A DNA stretch of 64,000 nucleotides from JAGWJU01 sp035533295 (GTDB lineage Bacteria; Elusimicrobiota; Elusimicrobia; UBA1565; UBA9628): positions 9,280 to 73,279 of the forward strand of contig DATLUA010000057.1 in assembly GCA_035533295.1 (NCBI GenBank). Reading direction: 5' to 3'. The notes under the pieces are model-generated. The model saw nothing but the letters and a program-made list of their open reading frames with translations. It was not told where the DNA came from and did no database searches. Positions 41,778 to 51,313 of the stretch are shown in pieces (position 1 is the stretch's first letter; the number at the start of each line of letters is the position of its first letter). The translations under genes were made by a program, and so were the position numbers.

Positions 41778-44700
41778 GCGACAAAACCATGGGATACGTG
41801 AAGAGCTCTTTCGTGCGCGGCGTGGCGAGCGTTCTTTGCGCCGCTCTTTTGCTTGTTTCTCCCGGACCGGCCTGCTACCAGGCTCTGGGGGCGGAATTCG
41901 CCTCGGACGCGTCGGTCCAAACGGCGGGCGCGGGAGCGTCCGGGTTGGCCCCGGCGTCTCTGGGCGAGATGAATTTAAATCCCCGGCTCCCGTCCGTTAA
42001 TGTGCCGGATTTAAGCGCGGGACTGGTCCAAGGAATTTTGCGGACGCTTCCCGCTAACGCCGCGGCGCCGGAGGAAGGTGTTCCGCAATCTGATCTGCAG
42101 GCCGAAGAACCTTCTCAGGCCGCGGCGGCGGAAAACAGCGGGACGCCGATTCAACCCGCCGCCGAACAAGGCGTCGTGGCGGCGCTCATCAGCGGGGCCG
42201 CCGCGTTGACGCGGCCGGCTCGGGCGGCGGCGAAAGGCGCTTCGCAGTCGCGGCGCGTTCCGGGAGCGTTCGAGACTCTCAAGGCCGCCGGCCAAAGCTT
42301 CGGGCAAGCGCAGGCTTTGATGGGCTCCGGCTCGGCGTCGCCGGAGGCCATGGCTCGGAACGGAAGCCAAATTTTTGATCGGAGCGCCGCGCCGTCGGCT
42401 TCCGTGTCCTCTTGGGGACGAGGCCTAAGACGCCTCAAGGCCGGCATCGCCGCCGCGGTCATCGCCGGAGGGCTTTTGTTCATTCCCGCCGGCCTGCATT
42501 CCGCGCCGCAGCTCGCGCGGCCGCCCACGGCGATGACGGCGAGCATGCCCGGCGCCGGCCAAGCTGCCTCCCCGGTTCCCCTGCCTCATGAGTCGGCGCC
42601 GGTCGCAGCGCAGATATCATTCAGCCGCCAGAACGTCACCGTGGGAGACCGCGTTGAAGTCACTCTGACGCTCAAGAACACGACAGGCCAAAGCCTGACG
42701 ATTTTTAATCTGCCCGGCGCTCTTAAGGCCATGCTTCCGCAGGGCCTCGAAATGGAGAAAAGCGCTCTGCCGGACTCCCTGACCCTCGCGCCCGAAGCGA
42801 CGCGCGCGGTGTCGTTTGCCGCCATTCCCTTCGCCTCCGGGGACTTGACGATTCAAGGTGCTCTGACCGCGTCCGTTCCGGGTCGGGCCAACGCGCAATC
42901 TTCCATCTCAATTTCTCCGGTGAAGCTCGCGGTCAGGAGCGTGCTCACGCCGGACTGGCGGCAGAAGGGCTTTAAAGATATCGCGGGCGCCATGCGCGCC
43001 AAGACGCCCGATTGGGTCTGGGCCGCGGCGATTCCGCTTCTAGCGCTTCTGGTTTTCGGCGCCGACAGGCTCAAGACGGACAAGCGCAGGAAGAGCGAGA
43101 TCAAGCTTAGCCGGATTTCAGCCTCCGAGGCCGCCTTGGAGCGCTTGGCGGTCCTGGAAAAGGAAGGCGAGGGTTTGGACGCGGTCCGATTCTACGGCGA
43201 GTATTACGGTATTCTCTCTGGTTTCATCGTCGATTCCCTGGGTTTGCCCACGCGTGAAAGAAGCGGCGAGAGGCTCATTCAAGACGCCGCGTCCTCCGGC
43301 GCATTCTCCGCCGAAGAGATGAAAACGCTGGCGCGCTTGGTCCGGGAAACGGAAAGGGCCCGCTTCGCGGGAGAGGCGGGCGGCGAAACGGAACGGGCGG
43401 CGAAACTGCGGGACCTGCGCTCTTTCATCGAGACGTTGGTCAAGGCCGCCCAGGCCGGGACGGCGGAGCCCCAGGCAAGTTCGGCGGGCGCGAGCATGGC
43501 GATGCTCGCGCCGCTGGCCGGGCTCCTTGGGGCTTCGACCCAGATTCATTTCGGAGATCCCAAGATACTCTTCCTGCTTGTTCCGCTGGCCATTTATCTC
43601 GCGTGGAACTTCATCCGCAGCCGCGGCCGGCGCGCCACCTACAAAGTCGCTTCCAGCGCCGCGCTCGGAAAGAAGAAAAGCCTGCGGCAGCGCTTCTTGT
43701 GGCTTCCCAAGGCGATCCGCGTGGCCGCCATCGCCATGATGATCGGAGCGCTGTCCCATCCGCAGATAGGCACCACCCGGCAGACCGTCTACGTGCCCTC
43801 GGTCGACACGTTCATCGTGTTCGACAACTCGGGAAGCATGAGCGATCCGTTCAACGGCTCCGATTACGGCTCAGCGTCCCAGGGCCCCAGCAAGATACAG
43901 GCGGGCTCCGCCGCCATCGAGGCTTATCTTCAGCAGCAGAAGAAGACGACCAACCGCGTGGGCTTCATCACCTTCTCCGACGACCCTTACATGGACGTCC
44001 TTCTGACCACCGATTACGATGCCATCGACGCGCGCATCAAGGAGCTTTCCGCCGACGGCGGCACGGCCATCGGCGACGCGGTTTACCGCGGGATTTCCGG
44101 ATTTCTGCGGGCCAACGCGAGCGAGATTCACGGCGAGCAGGCCCAAGGCAATTCCTTCGCCGATCGCCTGGCCCGCATCCTGGAGGGACAAGCCAAGGCA
44201 ACGCCGGAGGATGCGCGCGTCAATCACATGCTGGTGCTCCTTAAGACCAAGGGCTTGGCCGCCGCGATTAATTACGCGCAGTCTTATCCGGACCTCATGC
44301 GGAAAATTGTGAGGCCGGATCAGACCAAGGTCATCATCCTGGCGACCGATGGGCAGTCCAACGAAGGCATGGATCCCATGGACGCCACGGCCATCGCCAA
44401 GATGCTGGGCATCCGCATCTTCACCATCGGCATCGGCAGCGATGCGGACGTGGCCACGCTCCAGCAGATCGCCCAGGCCACGGGCGGGCTTTATTTTTCG
44501 GCCAGCGACGCCAATTCGATGCGGCAGATTTTCCTGCGGATTAACCAGCTGGAAAAAACTCCCGAGAAGGTGGTTTCCTCCCTTTCGGTCAACGACTACT
44601 CCGGAGACCTGGCGCTTCTGGCGTTTTTGGTCTTGGGGCTCGAGATGGGCTTGTCCGCCACGGCGCTGCGCAAATTCCCCGCGCTGCTGCTGGCCCTTCC

Positions 44701-47700
44701 GCTGCTCATGCCCGCGATGATGCCGCATGCCGCGCAGGCTGGCCCCCTTGCCTCGGCTCCCACCGCGATTTTCCAGCCGGCGCCCGCGGCCTCCCGGACG
44801 GGTCTCGCGCCGGCCGCGCGCATCCCCGCGCCACCGCTTGAAAGCTCCATTAAGGAAATTATGGACGGCAACCTTCTCTATAACGAGGGCCGCTATCCCG
44901 AGGCCCTGCAGAAGTACATGCAGGCGCTGGCGCGCTACCCTGACGTTCCGCAGGCTTACTTCAACATGGGCGACGTCTACGCCCGCATGGGGAGCAACGA
45001 GCAGGCGCAGCTCTGCTATAAAAAATTCCTAGAGCTCAACAAAGATCCCAAGCTGGCCTCGAAAGCCTACTTCAATTTGGGCGACATGGCACTGGCCCGG
45101 AAGGATTACAAGACCGCTTTGGAGCTCTACAAGCAGGCTTTGCGCATGGATGCGAACGATTTTGACGCCAAATGGAACCTGGAAATTCTTGAGCAGTTGG
45201 CGAAGCAGAATCCCGAGTACCAGAAAAATCACAGTAAGCAGAGCCAGCAGAATCAGCAAAATCAGCAGAATCAACAAGGTTCGAAGCAGGGACAAAAGCA
45301 AAACCAGAAGCAAAGCCAAGGTCAGAAGCAAGGCCAGGGCCAAAAGCAAGGCCAGGGCCAAAAGCAAGGCCAAGGTCAGAAGCAGGGCCAGGGCCAGAAG
45401 CAAGGCCAAGGCCAGAAGCAGGGCCAGGGCCAGAAGCAAGGCCAAGGCCAGCAACAGGGCAAGCAACAAGCCCAAGGCCAAGGGAGCAAAGGGAATAGCC
45501 GAGGCCAAGGAGGCGAGCAAAAGGGCTCTCATGCTGGACCGCGCAGCGGCCAAAACGGCCAGGGGAACAGCGACGGCCACGGGGACGCCGCGGCTAAGGC
45601 CGCAGCGCAGGCCAAGGAGAACGCCAAGCTCAAAAAATTGGGGGGCATCCTCGCGGGCCAAGAATCGAAGAACAAGGCCCAGGAAAAACAAAAAGTCAAA
45701 AACGTTCCCACTGAAGGAAGCAAGGTTTGGGGATTCGCCCCCGCGGCGGTTTTAGGAACTCTCGCTTACGGCGGGCACGGCTTGGCGTTCGGCGCCCCGC
45801 ACATCCTTTTGATGGCGGCCGTGGCGCTGCCGGTTTTAGCGGGATTTTTGGCTTACAAAATCTATAAGCACTTGAAGACGGCGCGCGCTTTGGCGCCGCC
45901 TAAGGCTCCCGCCCGCTTCCGCGATTGGGCCGGCCGCAAGCGGGCGCTGATCAAGGGCGGGCTTGTCCTGGGCGCGGCCGCTCTCCTGGGGATGGCCGCG
46001 GCCAATCCGCAGAGCGGTTATTCCAAGCACAGCGTCAATTTCGGCGGCAAGGACGTCATCGTGGCGGTGGACGATTCCTACAGCATGCTCTACGCCGATG
46101 ACGGACGCTATAAAGCGACGGAAAACGCCCTTGAGCGCTTCATCTCCCTGCTTCACGGGACGGATCGGGTGGGGCTCGTGGTCTTCGCCCAATCGTCGCA
46201 GACGGCGGCGCCTTTGTCCATCGATTACGGAACTTTCAAGTACAAGGCCAAGCGGCTGCCTGACGAAAACGCGCGCCTCCAGCAGGGCTCGGATATCGCG
46301 GGAGCCATCCAGCACGCGGCCGACGCCTTCAACGACGCCAAGGTCGTGGAGGGTCGCAAACGCGTCCTTATTCTCATTTCCGATGGGGACATCTTCAGCG
46401 AGGATTTGCAAGGCGCCATCAAGGCCGCCCAGGATAACAAGATCGTCATTTATACCGTGGGCATCGGCTCGCCTACGGCACCCGCAAAAATGAAGGTGCC
46501 GGACGGCAACGGCGGGATGACCTATCTTATCGACACCGACACGGGCAAGCCGGCCCAAACCCGCCTGCACGAGAAGCCTTTGGAGCAGCTGGCGCACGCG
46601 ACCGGCGGGCAGTTCTTCGCCGCCACTCAGGGCGCCACGATGGACCATGTGCTCGAGCAAATCGCGGCCCTGCAAAAAGGGACGAACAAGCAGATGCTGG
46701 AGTCTCCCGCCAACATCGGAGGAATCTTCCTCGCCCCGGCGCTTCTGCTTCTGCTGCTGGATTTGCTCCTTCCCGGCCGCTCGGCTTTGGAAAACAAGCC
46801 GGCCAGCCGCAAGAGCAAGCCGGCCGCCGCCGGGGGAAAATCGGAGCGCTCGTCCATGGGAGCCTTCCTGGGACCCGCCGGGCTCTCCCTGCCCCTGCTG
46901 CACTCGATTCCCTTGCATTCCTGGCCGGTCATCCTGCCTTTCGCCATCCTGACGACGTTGGTGGGGGCGGCGCTGTTCGCGAACTGGATGATGAACGGCA
47001 CTCTCTCTCGCCGCATCGTCGACCGGCTGAGCTACCGTCCCAAGTCCGTTTCGGAAGACCTCGCCTCCGGCGCCGACGCGCTCTTTGACTTGCGCCAAGT
47101 GGACGCCCCGCGCCTGCTGGCTTTCTCAAAAAGCTGGGCGAAGGAAACGGATGAGCAGAAAAAAACGAGCATCCAGTCCGCCCTGGGCGATGTTCAGCTC
47201 TGGAGACAAAAGCTTGTCGCGGCCTCGCTTTTCGACAATTCAAGCGCTGTTTCGAGCGCGCTGGCCGCGGCCATGATTAAGGGAACGAGGCTGCGCCTGG
47301 AGTCCCCCGAGCCCGTCGTGCGCCAGGCCCTCGAGCGGCAAGGCAAGATTTCCTGGCTTAACGGAGAGATTGAGACCCGTCGTCTCGCGGGCTTGGCCGC
47401 GACATGGCTCAATCCCTTGCATGAGGATTCCCGAATCCAGCTTTTGCGGCTCGCGCGCTCCACCGATCCTGAGACGGCCCGCCTAGCCAAGACCAAGCTG
47501 GGCGAATGGCCCGATTTTGCCGCGTTCAACAAAGCCGAGGCGCGCAAGCCGTTTTCCTGGCGCAAACTCAGGGTATCCCTTCTGGCGGTCCCGCTTCTGG
47601 CCGGCGCGGCCATTTTGAGCGTGGCCGCGGGGATCAACACCGCCGAGTATTACCACCAGCAAAACTTGGCGGCCCAGGAATCGACGCAAATTTTTTATCA

Positions 47701-50700
47701 AGGCGACGACTTCATCTTTTCCGCTCAGTACGCGGATCCCATCATTGCGGCGAAAGTCCTGCCCGCGCTCCGGCAGTGGTACCTGGGCGCGCGCTCGACG
47801 AAGGCGCTTGATGGAGCCGTGACCGTGCTGGCCCATTCGCCCGACCCCAAGGCCGACCTGGTTCTGGAGGCCCTCTTCAAGCGCGCCGCGCTCCTGCCGC
47901 TCTCGGATAAAGGCCGGACGGAACTCGTGAGGGCTCTCGTGGATAGAAGCGATCCGGCGATGTTCTCGTTTTTCAAGGATCCCCGGATGCTCGAGAATCC
48001 GGCCTCCGCCGCCTTGTTCAGGCAAGCCGTCGCCGAAACGATGGCGCGCGGGGGGGACAAGATGAAGGCGGCGGTGTTCGCCCTGCTCAAGAGCCCGGAC
48101 GATCATCTGCGCGAGGCGGCGGCCCAATCCATCTACGCGGCTTTGACCGCGCCAAGCCAGGACGCCCAGTTTTTCACGCATTTGAGCGGCATCCAGGCGC
48201 AGTTCCAAAACGACCCTGACATGAATATGTGGGTCGAGGTTTTCGCGCTTGAGCGCCTCTCCTCTCCGGGGCCGGTGGACGCGGACCAGGCGGCGGCCGT
48301 CATCAAGAGCGTCTTTACGGCGCTGGCGGCCGCGGATCAGAACAACATCCAGAATCTGGGACAGGCGCAGCAGCAGCAACCGGGCGCCGCAGCCGCGCCG
48401 GCGGCTCCCCTGCCGCCCTCCTACGTGCTGGCGGCGCTGCAGCAAATTCAGCAGGCCGAAGCGGCGCAGGCCCAGTCGGGAGGCGTCTCGCCCGCGCTGG
48501 CCGCCGCGGCGCGCGCGGCCGTCGCGCAGGTCGCCACGAGCATCGTTAAAAACGGCACGAGCATTCTCGGCGGCCAAGGCTACGGCTTGCACGAAAAACT
48601 GGTCAACGCGGGAGTGGTGGAGAACGCCCCTCCATATCCCGCTTACCGCACTTATTATTACCTCAAAAACCTCCGAGATATCTACGGCATCCTCAAGGCC
48701 ATGGGGAAAATCCCGCCGTCTCAAGGCAATAACTACTCGGACCAATACGACTACGGCTATAACCAGGGCGGCTATTCCGATTCTTCGGCCCAGCAGATCG
48801 CGGCTTATTTATCGAACGCGGAGGGCCAGCTGCAGGTGATGATCCAGCTCGGGCAGGCGTCCGGAATGCTCGACGGCACGGCTCCGGGCCAAAAGGCGGC
48901 CATCGCCGTGGACGCTGCCCTTTCGACCTTCGTCCAAAGCGGGCTTAGCGCCAACGGCACTTATTCGTTTAACCCCGGAGACCTCTTCACCGCCGCGCTT
49001 AAGGCGCAGGGACTCACGTCCAGCGATCCGATGCTCGCAGGCCACCCCAATCCTTGGTTGGAGACCTATACCTTCGCGCAGCTGACTCAGCTGCGCGCGC
49101 TGGTGATCCAGATTGCCAATCAGGCCGGATTCAATGGAGCGACGCTTTACGGCGGCGACGCATGGAACCTGAAGACCAACGCCGTCGCTTTGATCGCGAA
49201 AATCGACGGCGCCATGAGCGACGATTATCCGAACCATGCCAAGGCCGCGGACATCCCCAATCCGGCCGCGGCGAATTACGCGGCCGAATCGATGGCGGAC
49301 CCGAGCCAGGCGGGGCTCATTATGGCCCGGCTCTCTCTACAGGAGCAGGCCGCCCAGGCCGCGAAGGACCGCCTGGCGGTCATCACGCTCGTCGCCCAAC
49401 GCATTCCGGATTTGAACGCCCTGCCCAACGGCGCGCAGGACGCCGCGCGCGTCATCGACCAGACTTTGTCGGACTTGGGGAGTTCCTATAATCAGGAAGG
49501 CTCAAGCGGCGCGCAGGCGCGGAATTTGTCTGAAGCCATTTCGATTCTAGGCAAGGCCGCCCAGTCGCGGCTGGGAGCGGCTCCGGCCGCGCTGATGCGG
49601 CACGAAATCGAGTCCGCGTTCAACACCCTTTTGGGCTACTTCAACACGGAGTCCGGGGACATTTACACCCAACTCCAGTCGCTGGGGCTCATCAGCGACA
49701 ACTACGACAGCAACTCTTCAAATTCCTTCTACAGCGTCTCCCAGATGCGCGCCATGCTGGCCCTCCTTAACAAGGAAGCTCCCAAGGTCGCTTCCGGCAA
49801 CATCGACATGGGAGGCTTGGACGTGAGCGTTTTCAAAGAGACCAGGGCCGTCCTGCCCCAGCTCATCGATTTGGCCGTCAAGTTTGGAATCCCGGAAGGC
49901 ACGAGTTCGGCCGATGCCGCAGCCGCCCCCATAAACACCGCCTTGTCCAGCGTGAGCCAATCGTTCTACTCGGACGCTTTCTTGCAGGCTTTGCGCCAAG
50001 CCGGCCTGGCGCCGCAAAATCCCGTTTCGAGGCAGGTCTACGATCTCTACTACTGGAGCTACGATTCGGCCCGCATCGCGACGCTGGAGAATTTCCTGAA
50101 GCAGATTCTCGCCCAGAACGCCTTGCCGGGCCAAAAAAACACTTTGAGCTCCGACCAGAAGGACGCCATCACCACCCTGCTGCAAAGCGTGGCAAGCGCG
50201 GCGGCGACGCCTCAGAAGTCCGCGAGTTCTTCCGCGAGCGCGGGTCCCTCCGCCGTCCATGCGTTCGCGGCGCTGGCGCTCCTGCCCCTGGTCGTGCACG
50301 CGGCCCTTTGGACGGCCGGGATTTTGGGGGCGGCCGCTTTGGGCTATTATGGGATCAAGCGCTTGGCCAAGACCTCGGCGCCCGCCCAAGAGCCGCCGCA
50401 TCCCCAGGCCAAGGCTTTTTTCGACATCGAGAAGGCGGCGCAGCGCGTCGAACTGACCGCGAAGAGCTTGGCCGAGTCGGCGGGCTTCGGGACGTTCCTC
50501 TCTTCTTTCAAGGGGGCCGACGGGACGGAGTTCGCGGAAATAGGCCTTTACCAGCCCGGCACCGATTTAAAGCGCGTGAACTGGTCCGCGACGGCGCGCT
50601 CGCAGGATCAGATTTTCGTCAACCGCTATCAGGCCGAGCGGGAAATGCCGTTCTTCATCCTGGCGGATTTGAGCCGCTCCGGCGGCGTCGACGCCCGCGG

Positions 50701-51313
50701 AAACGGCAAGGCCGACGCCATTCGCGCCACGGCGGCGGCTCTGGCGCTGGCCGCCTCGCGCCTGGGCCTGAGCGTCGGCGCGGTCTTGTTCACGGATCGG
50801 GTTGAATCCTACATCCCGCCCATTCGGGGCGCCGGACACGCCCGCGAAATCGCGCGGCAGATACAGACCCTCTCGCCCAAGGGCAAGGCGACCGATTTAA
50901 ATCCCGCGCTCAAGCGCACCCTGGTTGCGGCCGGGAATAGAGCCTTGGTGGCGGTGGTCTCCGATTTCTTGGCGCCCAATTTCACCTCGGCGCTGGGCGC
51001 CCTGGCCGAAGTCGCCGAAATCAGCGTCGTGCGCGTGGCGGACCCGGCCGAGATGGAGCCCATGCCGGCCGTCGGCGTCATCGACGTGCAGGATCCTGAG
51101 ACCGGGGAAAGCCGGACGGTGGACACGTCTAGCCGCGCGTTCCGCCGGAGCCAAGCCGCGGCCATCGCGGAGCGCGAGGCCGCGCTCGCTAAATCGTTTT
51201 CCAAAGCTCGCAAAGTCGTGACGTTGACCACGGACCGGGACGCGCTTTTAGAGTTGGTGTCCCATTTCAGCCGGGGACGATATCCCCGCGCCACGCAAGG
51301 AGAAAAACAATGA
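41774..51313 (+). CDS. 3179-residue fused Bat-system protein (BatD-like, BatA, TPR, BatB, DUF58)
   Basis: Modules in order: hydrophobic N-terminus and Ala-rich linker to about 260; a BatD-like beta-sandwich (about 280-395); membrane helix (412-434) and cytoplasmic helices; BatA-like part with two helices (about 590-665) and VWA domain 1 (678-930, MIDAS DNSGSMSD, GGTAIG, ATDGQSNEG, with an insertion of about 60 residues); two helices (945-985); TPRs like BatC (1025-1146); a Q/G/K-rich tract (1150-1245); two helices (1318-1414); BatB-like VWA domain 2 (1427-1636, DDSYSM, ISDGDIFSED); helices; HEAT-like repeats (about 1970-2130); a long helical region; a helix pair (2827-2866); and a C-terminal DUF58 domain (2880-3173, QPGTDLKRVNWSATAR, ADLSRSGGVD, VVSDF). 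In other bacteria these are separate proteins of the aerotolerance (Bat) operon. The reading frame is unbroken and coupled at both ends by ATGA overlaps. Confidence 0.88.
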   Translation: MSDKTMGYVKSSFVRGVASVLCAALLLVSPGPACYQALGAEFASDASVQTAGAGASGLAPASLGEMNLNPRLPSVNVPDLSAGLVQGILRTLPANAAAPEEGVPQSDLQAEEPSQAAAAENSGTPIQPAAEQGVVAALISGAAALTRPARAAAKGASQSRRVPGAFETLKAAGQSFGQAQALMGSGSASPEAMARNGSQIFDRSAAPSASVSSWGRGLRRLKAGIAAAVIAGGLLFIPAGLHSAPQLARPPTAMTASMPGAGQAASPVPLPHESAPVAAQISFSRQNVTVGDRVEVTLTLKNTTGQSLTIFNLPGALKAMLPQGLEMEKSALPDSLTLAPEATRAVSFAAIPFASGDLTIQGALTASVPGRANAQSSISISPVKLAVRSVLTPDWRQKGFKDIAGAMRAKTPDWVWAAAIPLLALLVFGADRLKTDKRRKSEIKLSRISASEAALERLAVLEKEGEGLDAVRFYGEYYGILSGFIVDSLGLPTRERSGERLIQDAASSGAFSAEEMKTLARLVRETERARFAGEAGGETERAAKLRDLRSFIETLVKAAQAGTAEPQASSAGASMAMLAPLAGLLGASTQIHFGDPKILFLLVPLAIYLAWNFIRSRGRRATYKVASSAALGKKKSLRQRFLWLPKAIRVAAIAMMIGALSHPQIGTTRQTVYVPSVDTFIVFDNSGSMSDPFNGSDYGSASQGPSKIQAGSAAIEAYLQQQKKTTNRVGFITFSDDPYMDVLLTTDYDAIDARIKELSADGGTAIGDAVYRGISGFLRANASEIHGEQAQGNSFADRLARILEGQAKATPEDARVNHMLVLLKTKGLAAAINYAQSYPDLMRKIVRPDQTKVIILATDGQSNEGMDPMDATAIAKMLGIRIFTIGIGSDADVATLQQIAQATGGLYFSASDANSMRQIFLRINQLEKTPEKVVSSLSVNDYSGDLALLAFLVLGLEMGLSATALRKFPALLLALPLLMPAMMPHAAQAGPLASAPTAIFQPAPAASRTGLAPAARIPAPPLESSIKEIMDGNLLYNEGRYPEALQKYMQALARYPDVPQAYFNMGDVYARMGSNEQAQLCYKKFLELNKDPKLASKAYFNLGDMALARKDYKTALELYKQALRMDANDFDAKWNLEILEQLAKQNPEYQKNHSKQSQQNQQNQQNQQGSKQGQKQNQKQSQGQKQGQGQKQGQGQKQGQGQKQGQGQKQGQGQKQGQGQKQGQGQQQGKQQAQGQGSKGNSRGQGGEQKGSHAGPRSGQNGQGNSDGHGDAAAKAAAQAKENAKLKKLGGILAGQESKNKAQEKQKVKNVPTEGSKVWGFAPAAVLGTLAYGGHGLAFGAPHILLMAAVALPVLAGFLAYKIYKHLKTARALAPPKAPARFRDWAGRKRALIKGGLVLGAAALLGMAAANPQSGYSKHSVNFGGKDVIVAVDDSYSMLYADDGRYKATENALERFISLLHGTDRVGLVVFAQSSQTAAPLSIDYGTFKYKAKRLPDENARLQQGSDIAGAIQHAADAFNDAKVVEGRKRVLILISDGDIFSEDLQGAIKAAQDNKIVIYTVGIGSPTAPAKMKVPDGNGGMTYLIDTDTGKPAQTRLHEKPLEQLAHATGGQFFAATQGATMDHVLEQIAALQKGTNKQMLESPANIGGIFLAPALLLLLLDLLLPGRSALENKPASRKSKPAAAGGKSERSSMGAFLGPAGLSLPLLHSIPLHSWPVILPFAILTTLVGAALFANWMMNGTLSRRIVDRLSYRPKSVSEDLASGADALFDLRQVDAPRLLAFSKSWAKETDEQKKTSIQSALGDVQLWRQKLVAASLFDNSSAVSSALAAAMIKGTRLRLESPEPVVRQALERQGKISWLNGEIETRRLAGLAATWLNPLHEDSRIQLLRLARSTDPETARLAKTKLGEWPDFAAFNKAEARKPFSWRKLRVSLLAVPLLAGAAILSVAAGINTAEYYHQQNLAAQESTQIFYQGDDFIFSAQYADPIIAAKVLPALRQWYLGARSTKALDGAVTVLAHSPDPKADLVLEALFKRAALLPLSDKGRTELVRALVDRSDPAMFSFFKDPRMLENPASAALFRQAVAETMARGGDKMKAAVFALLKSPDDHLREAAAQSIYAALTAPSQDAQFFTHLSGIQAQFQNDPDMNMWVEVFALERLSSPGPVDADQAAAVIKSVFTALAAADQNNIQNLGQAQQQQPGAAAAPAAPLPPSYVLAALQQIQQAEAAQAQSGGVSPALAAAARAAVAQVATSIVKNGTSILGGQGYGLHEKLVNAGVVENAPPYPAYRTYYYLKNLRDIYGILKAMGKIPPSQGNNYSDQYDYGYNQGGYSDSSAQQIAAYLSNAEGQLQVMIQLGQASGMLDGTAPGQKAAIAVDAALSTFVQSGLSANGTYSFNPGDLFTAALKAQGLTSSDPMLAGHPNPWLETYTFAQLTQLRALVIQIANQAGFNGATLYGGDAWNLKTNAVALIAKIDGAMSDDYPNHAKAADIPNPAAANYAAESMADPSQAGLIMARLSLQEQAAQAAKDRLAVITLVAQRIPDLNALPNGAQDAARVIDQTLSDLGSSYNQEGSSGAQARNLSEAISILGKAAQSRLGAAPAALMRHEIESAFNTLLGYFNTESGDIYTQLQSLGLISDNYDSNSSNSFYSVSQMRAMLALLNKEAPKVASGNIDMGGLDVSVFKETRAVLPQLIDLAVKFGIPEGTSSADAAAAPINTALSSVSQSFYSDAFLQALRQAGLAPQNPVSRQVYDLYYWSYDSARIATLENFLKQILAQNALPGQKNTLSSDQKDAITTLLQSVASAAATPQKSASSSASAGPSAVHAFAALALLPLVVHAALWTAGILGAAALGYYGIKRLAKTSAPAQEPPHPQAKAFFDIEKAAQRVELTAKSLAESAGFGTFLSSFKGADGTEFAEIGLYQPGTDLKRVNWSATARSQDQIFVNRYQAEREMPFFILADLSRSGGVDARGNGKADAIRATAAALALAASRLGLSVGAVLFTDRVESYIPPIRGAGHAREIARQIQTLSPKGKATDLNPALKRTLVAAGNRALVAVVSDFLAPNFTSALGALAEVAEISVVRVADPAEMEPMPAVGVIDVQDPETGESRTVDTSSRAFRRSQAAAIAEREAALAKSFSKARKVVTLTTDRDALLELVSHFSRGRYPRATQGEKQ
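45283..45470 (+). repeat. tandem 18-base repeats coding for a Gln/Gly/Lys-rich tract
   Basis: About nine imperfect units of the form CAGGGCCAGAAGCAAGGC, in frame, giving a repeated QGQKQG pattern between the TPR and second VWA modules. Units vary at the third base of codons. The tract follows the TPRs, as Gln-rich tails do in BatC-like proteins. Confidence 0.85.

Noticed and set aside
45283..45470. CRISPR-like array
   Set aside because: The units are tandem with no unique spacers and lie in frame within a gene.
45029..45691. Leucine-rich 220-codon frame on the minus strand
   Set aside because: It is the reverse reading of the Gln/Gly/Lys repeat and of the TPR part; the repeated LLLALALLL pattern is an artefact of the 18-base units.
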